From Hypsibius dujardini (lineage: Eukaryota; Tardigrada; Eutardigrada; Parachela; Hypsibiidae), in contig LRSR01002259.1 in assembly GCA_001579985.1 (NCBI GenBank), positions 1-40,686 of the forward strand: a stretch of DNA of 40,686 nucleotides, written 5' to 3'. Positions 33,801 to 40,686 of the stretch are shown here, in pieces. A model generated the notes under the pieces. The model searched no databases, had not been told where the DNA came from, and saw nothing but the letters and a program-made list of their open reading frames with translations. Numbering within the stretch: the stretch's first letter is position 1; every line of letters begins with the position of its first letter. The position numbers were made by a program, and so were the translations under genes.

Positions 33801-36800
33801 CGACGAGTACAAACGAAAGTTGGCGGACACGAAGGACCAACTGAAGGGTTTCCTCCCCTGCTGGGAGGACGTGAAAGAGCGGCTGATTGAGCTGCGCAGA
33901 GGGTCGAGAGCGGGAATGAGAAAGAGGAGACGGAGAGCTGCCGGATCGACAGTACCGCCGGACGAGGTGACGGTGATCAGTCTGCTGCAATCCATCGGTG
34001 AGTTTACCGGTTTTTGTTTGTTTATTTATTCTATTTGTTTAAACAGAAAAGAGTGAGCAGTAAGTAGAGGAGAGTAAGGCAGAGAGGAAAAAGAAAAACG
34101 GGTGCCAGTACTAGCACGTGCTGAAGGTTTCAGGTAAAAAAAGACGAGTAGCATTCAGGCAAGTACTCCTTCACTCCAATCTATGTAGTCCAGGCTGCTC
34201 TTAAAAGAGTCCTCAGTTAAAAAAGCTTCCGGTTCCAGAGGCAGGTGGTTCCGTATGCGGTTTACGAGGTAGGTGAAAAGATCGATGGGAGACAGCCAAG
34301 GGTGTTCCATTTTCGTCCAAACTCCGGCAATGCAATTGAGCTGCTTTGGGTGGTCAAGAATTTGTCCGATCCGTCGGGTATTACCTGCAACAGCAGAGGC
34401 GGCAGTAATGGGAATGAATGGTTCGAAGAATAGCTCACCGAAAGATATCTTGTTGAAGATCAGCTTGTAAGCAAGCACTAGTGACTGCTTCAGCCGTCGT
34501 TGGAACATAGGTTCCCACCCAAGTTCCTTCAACCGATGAATCAAGCGATGAATCAAGCGGTGAATCAACCGGTGAATCAACCGATGACCCAAACGATTAA
34601 TCAACCGATAAATCAAACGATGAATCAACCTATGAATCAAACGATGAATCAAACGAGGACAGTTTCGCTCGTCCGACGACGCTTCCGGTATTCTTCCTAG
34701 GTTGAAGTCCTTAAGAACCGCTTCATACAGCTTTGGTGCACCTTCATGATGTGCGGTACAGAATGCGCACATAATGTGAACGCTGTACGGCCTCAGGTTT
34801 CAGGCTCGGGGCAAGGTGTACACGAATATTGGAAATTGAGGAACTTGAGATGCTGGATGTGGACCTGTTCTGTTTATTGTATTGTAGACTTAATTGACAT
34901 GTACACATATAGGTATCATGTCACGTGTCAAAATCAGCCGTTAGGCAGAAAAATGTTTTCAATTCAGGGGGTCAGAGTTACGGGTCATTTCTTAAGTCAC
35001 AACCACTAATTTTCGGTCACATTTTGGGTCCGCCCCCTGATTTTTGAAATACTTTTCTGCTCATGCCAAACGATTGCAGCTACCATTTTCAATAGGATTT
35101 TGTTCACAAACGTACTGTTTCAACTTAAGGAGTAGCGAGCAGAAAATGGCGTTGCCGGAGACTCGGAATTGGCCGGAGACCCGGAATAGGCCGGAGACCC
35201 GGAATAGGCCGGAGACCCGGAATAGGCCGGAGACCCGGAATAGGCCGGATTCCTCGTTCAGTAGTAGCTCGTTCGAGCGGTGGCCGGGTTACACGGTGCG
35301 AAATTTTACAAACCTAACTTTGTTTGCAGAAGCGGCGCGTCAAGCCAACCTCACATCGAGTTGCAGTCCGCACGGTGAGCCTGCAGTCAGCGTCCCCGTT
35401 ACAGGAGAATTCCCTCATTCGGTGATGAGTCCGCTATCTTCGGCTGTGTGGAGCCCATTTTCGTTTGATGTCGCAGCCTCCCCGGGAGCCGAAGCAACTC
35501 TCTCGGTTCCGGTTCAGTCAGCGAAGAGCCCGCATTCACCAGACATTATTGCACTCTCGTTGGCTGAGGCAACCCTGTCGGCCCATCCGGAGAGGAGCTC
35601 AACTCCACCGCAGACCAGTGTTGGTACTCCGGTCTCGGTAACAGCCGCAGCTGTAACGGTCCCACCGGTCTCAGTAACAGCCACAGCTGTAACGGTCCCA
35701 CCGGTTCCAGTAACAGCCGCAGCTGTAACGGTCCCACCGGTCTCAGTAACAGCCACAGCTGTAACGGTCCCATCAGTCCCAGTAACAACCGCAGCTGTAA
35801 CGGTCACACCGGTCCCAGTAACAACCGCAGCTGTAACGGTCCCATCAGTCCCAGTAACAACCGCAGCTGTAACGGTCCCATCGGTCCCAGTAACAACCGC
35901 AGCTGTAACGGTTCCTCCGGCGAGGACGAGATCCTCGTCACCTGAGATTGCGCCCTGTCCGGCTGCACGAACTGCTTCGGTCCAACCCGTACCGAATCCT
36001 CATTCGTCGATTATTGCGGCCTTGCAAAGACCACCAATCGGAATGGTAAGATTACAACTAAAAACTGAACTAAAATTCAACTAACCTTTTAAAAACTAAT
36101 TTCGCATTATCACTTTTTTATGGTTCAAAAAGCATTCAGCTTAAATTGAGGTTTTATAATTGAAATTGGAAACTGAAATTAGTCAGATAATTTTCACGAC
36201 GAGGTGCATGACCCCGTAAAAAAGGTACTCGTACTAGAAGGGGGTGAACTAACAATCCGTAGCAGCTGATTTTTACTTCACCGAAAGAACCAGACACTTG
36301 ACTAATGTTTGTGTTTTTTTCAGGCGTCAATCGCGGAAATTCTTCCGTTGAGGAGCCCGATCTCGCCTTACGTCCCCGCGTCTCCCACAACAACGTCCTC
36401 ATCAGTCCATCCCATAGGAAGCCCAATTTCCCCTCTTGCTGCGGCGGCCTCACCAGCAGCAAGGGCCTCACCAGCAGTGGCGACCTCACCAGCAGTGGCG
36501 ACCTTTCCTATGAGGAGCCCGATTTCTCCCCACATTGTTGCGAGCTCCCCTACACGAACCTTCGTCCCAGCCCAACTTATTGGAAGTCCAGTATCTCCAT
36601 TCACGGTATCCTCCCCGACAACGCCTGCTGCTCCGGTGAGGAGCCCTGCTGCTGCTCCGGTGAGGAGCCCTGCTGCTGTTGCAGCCCCCACAGGATTAGT
36701 CGTTCCAATGGGGAGTCCGCTGTCGTCGTTTCTGGCTGTCTCGCCTGCGCCGACCTCGACGACCGCCGCAACATCCACGCCATCGTACTTTCCATATTCA

Positions 36801-37701
36801 GTTGGAACGCCAAACGCACCGGTCATGGATCCGCTATCCCCATACTTGATGACGTTACCGGCACCATCATCATCCGGAGTGTCCTCTCCGCACATGCGGG
36901 CACAGTCTCCCTTTGGGATTTCCTCGCCGCGCAACGCTGTTTCGTCCCCGATAGCGGTGGTTTCACCGGTTACAGCCGTTACAACCGTAGCGTCTTTAAT
37001 GCCACTTCCGCCACCACCGCCACCACCACCCATGACGGGAGCGGTATTACCGTTTCACCAACCACAGCAGCCGTCTAGCAGTGCTTCCACACAGAACAAC
37101 TTCCAGGCGTACAATCACATGAACGAGGACCTATTTGACATCGGGTCGGACAGTTCCATCAACGGACTGCTGGAAGAGCTCATGCAGCCCAACAGCAGCG
37201 GACCGCTCGGTAACTTCACCGACATGTTCCTCCAACACATGTCGGTGGAAGGGGACGTGGGGCCGTTGCTGTCAGACATTAGTGCGCATAATCCTGGCCA
37301 TGGGAATAGTCACGAACGGTATCAACAACCCCAGCAGCAGCAGCAGCAACAGCAACAGCAGCATCACCATCACAGCCATCACATTCACAACCACCATAAC
37401 CATCATATTCAACACAACCAGCATCATCATAGCAATACACTTACGAGTCCCTATTCCAACATATCGAGTCCGGAAGTTTCTCGATCTGAAAGTCACTTGG
37501 ACGACGTGATGGACGGTCAGCCCAATCACTTGCATGGCCATCCGGCGGCGGCGGCGGCGGCGGCAGTCGTCGAGTGCCAACGGTGTCGCTGTCGTCGGTC
37601 GAGCTCCGTAGACGCGAGTGCGGGTCCGCGTCGCCCCATTCCGGTAATTTTTACATTTAATATTTCGACATTGAGTAGTATTTCACTGTTGTCTAACAGC
37701 C

Positions 37702-37742
<41 letters not shown>

Positions 37743-38609
37743 GGCAGACAGGCAGGCAGGCAGGCAAAGCGAGAGAGGGAGACTGAAAGATGGACGGAAT
37801 AACACACGGACAGTCAGACAGTCAGACAGACAGACAAATAGGCAGACAAAGAGACAAACAAACACCAATAACCACAGAGGCATCCAGGCATACAGGTACA
37901 AAAAGATAATTTGTGGTTGTTGACTGTATGACTTGCGCTAGGCGCCTTTCACTCAAGTACTGCTGGCACAGTTGTGGTTTCCCTCCGTCCGAATATGTTC
38001 TGTTCCGGATTGCTGAATTTCTCTAGCATGATTTTCTGCTAACAGAACGGTCTCTTATGTACCAATTTTTCATTCTTCCTGTAGCGAACCAGGGATGCGG
38101 CCACCGACATGGGCGGCCTGCAGTATCCCCCTGTTAATCTGCGAAATAGCGTGGTCTCGGCTCCAATAATACCGCGCACATGCCGGGAGCTGGAAGACAA
38201 TATTCGGCGTCTCATAACGCAGCTACAAGTGGGCATGCCGTCCGCTTCCCACAACGATCGAAGTATTGCGATGGCGTGCATAACCTCATTCGCAAACACT
38301 GCGCATCGGTTCCTGGAAGATCATGTAGGTCTCCAGAAAAAAGTGTCTGTTTCAATGAGATGTCATAATGACACTGACGTTTCAATACTGTCTGTCTGTC
38401 TGCCTGTCTAATTGTTGCCAGAGACTTTTCAATGTCCCAACTATTTGTCTGTCCGTTGCAGCGTCGGTGTTTGTCTGCGTCTTCACCTCAGCATTTGTAA
38501 TTTTAATTATTTTCGTACTCGTTCTGTACATCCATGGTTTTTTCAGACCCCACGGCCTCGGATCCGCGTCCCCCAGACTCCGATGTACATGGTCGAGTTC
38601 GAGATGTAA
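27850..38609 (+). CDS. Large protein with two FLYWCH-type zinc fingers
   Basis: Eight exons with matching phases: 27850-28619, 29361-30338, 31041-31244, 33345-33997, 35330-36045, 36324-37643, 38085-38324, 38547-38609, giving 1,647 residues. Finger 1 is about residues 80-141 (GYVYNLHAF, Cys106, Cys119, His138-x-His140), followed by a Glu-rich run. Exon 2 encodes a basic Ser/Arg region (about 375-520) with a repeated RRxTxRSSD...SKSK module. Finger 2 is about 704-768 (GEYIYMF, Cys735/736, Cys747, His766-x-His768). It is followed by a charged, probably helical segment. Residues about 968-1063 are eight 12-residue repeats ([11 protein letters not shown] type). Exon 6 is Ser/Pro/Ala-rich with Pro, Gln, His and Ala runs and an acidic-hydrophobic stretch. 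FLYWCH fingers bind DNA or proteins, so a nuclear regulator is likely. I do not recognise an orthologue. Intron 3 contains a U2 snRNA gene. Confidence 0.85.
28832..29020. repeat. 21-bp minisatellite in FLYWCH-gene intron 1
   Basis: Nine head-to-tail copies of GTCTGTCTGCCTGGCGTTCAT plus one base-level variants, inside intron 1 (28620-29360). It looks like a (CTGT)n tract that gained a GGCGTTCAT segment and then expanded. Frames stay open because 21 is a multiple of three; no coding role is supported. Confidence 0.92.
30478..30733. repeat. Mixed (CAGA)/(CACAGA) array in FLYWCH-gene intron 2
   Basis: About 255 bp of interleaved CAGACA and CACACAGA units in intron 2 (30339-31040). All open frames across it are repeat artefacts. 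Confidence 0.9.
31345..31708. mobile_element. TACGAGGTAAAGG inverted-repeat element, copy 1
   Basis: A 364-bp element with terminal inverted repeats starting TACGAGGTAAAGGCCGTTAA and reaching about 50 bp; the terminal TA is probably the duplicated target. It is nearly identical to 40009-40359, so activity was recent. No transposase is encoded. It lies in intron 3 of the FLYWCH gene, upstream of the U2 gene. Confidence 0.9.
32138..32323 (+). ncRNA. U2 spliceosomal snRNA
   Basis: Complete U2 snRNA gene of about 186 nt on the plus strand. The 5' domain ATCGCTTCTCGGCCTTTTGG matches animal U2 exactly and forms stem I. It is followed by GATCAAAGTGTAGTATCTGT, which contains the GTAGTA branch-point recognition sequence. 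Stem IIa (GTAAGTGTGATAACTTAC), stem IIb (AACTCCTATGGGAGTT), an Sm site (ATTTTTGGA at about 32236) and stems III and IV (GGAGCTTGCTCC; CCGGTATCGCAGTACTTCCGG) are all present. Stem pairings are intact, so this looks functional, not a retrocopy, and no poly(A) tail follows. A perfect GTCCC-TTCG-GGGAC hairpin sits at the 3' edge (32320-32333). It lies in intron 3 of the FLYWCH gene, same strand. Its own Pol II snRNA promoter (PSE) must lie just upstream, but I cannot identify the motif. Confidence 0.96.
32877..33320. mobile_element. CAGCTGTGCTGAGG inverted-repeat element, copy 2
   Basis: A 444-bp copy with terminal inverted repeats that start with CAGCTGTGCTGAGGTTACTT and end with its exact complement. 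It is longer than copy 1 because an internal segment of about 66 bp (CCTATGACGTWCACGCCGCG to ...CAATAAATC) is tandemly duplicated at about 33103-33235. It ends 24 bp before exon 4 of the FLYWCH gene, close to the branch-point and polypyrimidine region. TA precedes the left end, but the right flank is AC. Confidence 0.88.
34155..34772 (-). pseudogene. Possible LINE reverse-transcriptase C-terminal fragment
   Basis: A 205-codon open frame antisense in FLYWCH-gene intron 4. The second half follows the usual C-terminal pattern of non-LTR retrotransposon polyproteins: RLKELG, then [20 protein letters not shown], a gap, NRIRNHLP (the NxWNxLP position) and [12 protein letters not shown] near the end. 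The first half is interrupted by ten copies of a 12-bp repeat reading LIHR. No polymerase catalytic core or endonuclease is present, so this would be a dead-on-arrival 3' fragment. The assignment rests on pattern only; a host gene nested in the intron is the alternative. Confidence 0.45.
34531..34656. repeat. 12-bp tandem repeat in FLYWCH-gene intron 4
   Basis: About ten copies of a 12-bp unit, CGATGAATCAAA with R/S variants. It lies within the antisense open frame described at 34155-34772, where it reads LIHR per unit. Confidence 0.92.
35155..35244. repeat. 18-bp tandem repeat upstream of FLYWCH-gene exon 5
   Basis: Five copies of CCGGAGACCCGGAATAGG, the first slightly diverged, in intron 4 about 85 bp before exon 5. 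Read in the frame of exon 5 it gives PETRNR repeats with no stop through to the exon, which leaves open an alternative 5' exon. Confidence 0.92.
35626..35913 (+). repeat. 36-bp coding minisatellite in FLYWCH-gene exon 5
   Basis: Eight exact-length 36-bp units, each coding 12 residues of the type [12 protein letters not shown] or [12 protein letters not shown], at residues about 968-1063. Length is a multiple of three throughout, so the frame is kept. Adjacent units share substitutions, a sign of recent unit-by-unit expansion. The Thr/Val/Pro composition suggests a flexible linker or O-glycosylation-like segment. Confidence 0.93.
37701..37860. repeat. (CAGA)n array in FLYWCH-gene intron 6
   Basis: CAGA, then CAGG, then degenerate CAGA-like sequence just after the exon 6 donor (37643). 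It extends the open frame past the exon only as an artefact. Confidence 0.9.
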
Positions 38610-38922
38610 CACCCATAGAGTCGGAAACCTACTACCGAAATCTGCCAAATCGCGAGCTAACCTTTCCTTCATGCACCCAAATCCAGCATCATTGTATCTT
38701 TCTCCTCTTTCTAAACCAATTAATTTAGAACTAACTGACTGCAACCACATGCATTTACTAGTACTGTTTGCACCACAAATTACCGACTCAAAAATAACAC
38801 AATATGACGTCTTGATTGGAGCGACATGCCGTCAATGAAAGATTGACTGTGTGACAGACAGACATTCCAACCAACAACTTAACAGACAGACAGACAAACA
38901 GACAGACAAACAAACAGACAGG

Positions 38923-38974
<52 letters not shown>

Positions 38975-39334
38975 TAGGCACTTAGGTAGACAGACAGATA
39001 GGCAGACAGACAGACAAATTCGAGTAGATCCCGTACACCAAAACAGCGTAGAAGAACATCCTTAGACTCTAGACAGGATAGAGACATCCTAATTATTGAT
39101 TGTCTGCAGAATTTGTTTAGCCACTTCCGGTCTATATTTCACGGCATTGATGATTTGCGATTCACGGTCGAAGAGAGCTTGACAGAACGTGACACTCAAT
39201 TCCCATACGATCCGGATGAGAAACGGATGTCTTGAATTAAGGAATGCGCGCTCTCTTTTCTCTACTGTATTGTATATGCTAACCAGCGCATGAGGCTGTT
39301 AATTAATTCGCCGAATGGTCGTGCGATCCCACGT
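38610..39334. repeat. Convergent FLYWCH/TAX1BP3 intergenic region with (CAGA)n
   Basis: Lies between two convergent stop codons. Bases about 38850-39017 are a CAGA array broken by short CAAA and TAGG variants. I see no AATAAA in good position for either gene and no RNA gene or open frame worth calling. Confidence 0.7.
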
Positions 39335-40518
39335 CTAGCTCTTCCGGACGACAAGAATATTTAAAACAGGATATTTTGCAATGTAATCACAGGCTTGCTT
39401 GTGTGTCACCATTGTGAAATCGTGCCCGTTGACCTGCAAGCAAGTGGACAGACAATTAGCCGGACGCACAATAATAACTTGTAACTTGTTAATTTTTTGC
39501 TCGAAAAAAATTTCAACTCGTTAATTGTTGCACAAAAAAACGGTACAAAATTATAATATACAAAATCAGCTAACGCATTTCGTACCTGAAGCAACTTATC
39601 GTGAACTCGTAAAGCGGATCCATCAGCCGGAGTATCACTGTGGATTTTGGTGACGTAAATGCCCTGTAACAAAAAGCAGGGCGTGAAATTTGACTCTTTG
39701 TTTGTTTAACTTAATTAAAAACCATCCTTCCTCCTCACTTGTTCCATTCTTGTTCGGGGCAGTGCACAGTATGAGACAAAGGCTGTATTTCGGCTCACCC
39801 TCCACTTGGTCGATAAATCGGCTCACTCATGGACTTTTCTTTGATAGCAGCTGCTTGATTGTTTGATTTTCAGAAGTGCTATAGTGTACTTGGATATTGT
39901 ACAAAAAATCAAGCAATCAAGCAGGCGCCATCAAAGAGAAATCCATGAGTGAACTGATTTATCGACTAAGTGGAGGGTGAGCCGAAATAGAGACTTTGCC
40001 TCAAACATTACGAGGTAAAGGCCGTTAACCAGGCTGTTTTAGAAATCGTAACTTAACCAGGCCGGCAGGCCAGCAGGTGGCGCATAAGTCGTTTTTGCGA
40101 AGTCAACCCAGGGAGATGGAACCGAAGTGGCGCCTCTACCGGACTACTTGCACACTTCTCCATCGAGATTCTTCCCTTCCTTATTTTGGACCCAAACTCG
40201 AACCATGAAGCTTAGGAACGAACTAAAATGGATCAGAGAATGTTTTCTGAATGTTTTCAAGCCATCTGTTATGGCATAGCAGCACTGCAGCGCCGGGAAA
40301 AAACCGGCCTGGTAAGTTACGATTTCTAAAACGGCCTGGTTAACGGCCTTTACCTCGTACATCTACAGTGAGCGCGTACTCACTTGATCCGTATAACCAT
40401 GGGGACTTTTTTGTGGGTCCTGGTCTATTCCTCCGCCGATCCGGAAACCGCAGCGGGTTCGCTCCTCTCCGTTCTCATCGATCACTGTCTCCTTCTCAAT
40501 CCGAACTGGAATCTGCAT
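39335..40518 (-). CDS. TAX1BP3: TAX1BP3/TIP-1-like single-PDZ protein
   Basis: Small cytosolic protein made of a single PDZ domain, which competes for C-terminal PDZ ligands such as beta-catenin and Rhotekin. Three minus-strand exons: 40518-40384, 39663-39586 and 39433-39335, all phase 0, 103 residues (human 124). Exon 1 starts MQIPVRIEKE and contains the carboxylate-binding loop FRIGGGIDQDP, the hallmark that places it in the TAX1BP3 group. Exon 2 is GIYVTKI...DTPADGSALRVHDKLLQ. Exon 3 begins VNGHDFTMVTHKQA and ends VVRKS, followed by TAG. The PDZ fold is complete, but both the N-terminal leader and C-terminal tail seen in vertebrates are missing. Intron 1 (39664-40383) holds a long foldback and an inverted-repeat element. 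Confidence 0.93.
39773..40002. repeat. Long imperfect foldback in TAX1BP3 intron 1
   Basis: Arms of about 98 bp (39773-39871 and about 39907-40002) are about 85-90 percent complementary, with a short loop of about 35 bp. Key blocks are GGCTCACCCTCCACTT and ACTCATGGA on the left with their complements on the right. Transcribed RNA would form a long hairpin. It abuts the element at 40009-40359, leaving 6 bp between them. No target duplication is evident. Confidence 0.85.
40009..40359. mobile_element. TACGAGGTAAAGG inverted-repeat element, copy 2
   Basis: A 351-bp copy, nearly identical to 31345-31708 apart from a few small deletions, with the same TA-bounded termini and no coding frame. It lies 24 bp downstream of the TAX1BP3 exon 1 donor. 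Confidence 0.9.
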
Positions 40519-40648
40519 CCCCGCACAGGACCGAAAGAAGAGAGGACAGACAAGTTTATGAGTGTTTGCGGCAAATTTGAAAGAGCCCGCGTGCTATCGT
40601 TATTGATCCGCTTGGGAGAGATGAGCCATTTTTTTGTGATGGATGAAT

Positions 40649-40686
<38 letters not shown>
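40519..40686. repeat. TAX1BP3 5' flank ending in (CAGA)n
   Basis: Upstream sequence of TAX1BP3. A CAGA array begins at about 40649 and runs off the window end, so the promoter is largely outside. Confidence 0.8.

Noticed and set aside
34531-34656. Regular short repeats considered as a CRISPR-like array
   Set aside because: Units are 12 bp and contiguous with no spacers, and the genome is eukaryotic.
36368-37033. 221-codon minus-strand frame rich in Gly, Ala and Glu
   Set aside because: Shadow of FLYWCH-gene exon 6, whose Pro/Ser/Ala codon bias keeps the opposite frame open.

Overview
This window reads as the nuclear genome of an invertebrate animal. Its genes are split by GT-AG introns, often 60-250 bp. 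The protein set is metazoan (UQCR10, IER3IP1/Yos1, an SLC26 carrier, a ZIP zinc transporter, OGFOD1, ERI3, RAD17, FLYWCH-type zinc fingers, TAX1BP3), and there is a complete animal-type U2 snRNA gene. Short terminal-inverted-repeat elements, (CAGA)n arrays and ATCA-rich spacers are scattered throughout. FLYWCH and TAX1BP3 homologues fit an animal; an ecdysozoan is my guess, but the sequence alone does not fix the phylum.

Layout, with exons joined by hand so that splice phases agree: UQCR10 (-, 884-1591); IER3IP1 (+, 2043-3261); SLC26 anion transporter (-, 3639-7237); ZIP transporter (+, 7965-9977); OGFOD1-like prolyl hydroxylase (-, 10597-13874); ERI3 exonuclease (+, 14798-16074); decayed RAD17 copy (-, 16169-16783); 5'-truncated second ERI3 (+, 19825-21083); RAD17 (-, 21175-24554, first exon not found); a 1,647-residue protein with two FLYWCH-type fingers (+, 27850-38609) carrying a U2 snRNA gene in intron 3; and TAX1BP3 (-, 39335-40518). 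Strands alternate strictly, so every neighbouring pair is head-to-head or tail-to-tail. Several convergent pairs have poly(A) signals placed so that the 3' UTRs would overlap.

The main structural event is a tandem duplication of roughly 8 kb. The unit starts inside ERI3 exon 1 and runs through RAD17, a minisatellite-bearing dispersed repeat (A) and a CA-rich repeat (B). It left one intact ERI3 next to a wrecked RAD17, and one intact RAD17 next to an ERI3 without its 5' end. The two copies keep complementary genes. Comparison of the copies also reveals a 414-bp inverted-repeat element in one of them, with the matching empty TA target site in the other.

The remaining sequence is mostly non-coding. 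It holds at least four families of miniature inverted-repeat elements (several with TA target duplications), a long foldback in a TAX1BP3 intron, a probable LINE reverse-transcriptase tail antisense in a FLYWCH-gene intron, several minisatellites and one 174-N assembly gap inside a minisatellite. The genes are unrelated housekeeping and regulatory genes; no operon or pathway joins them.
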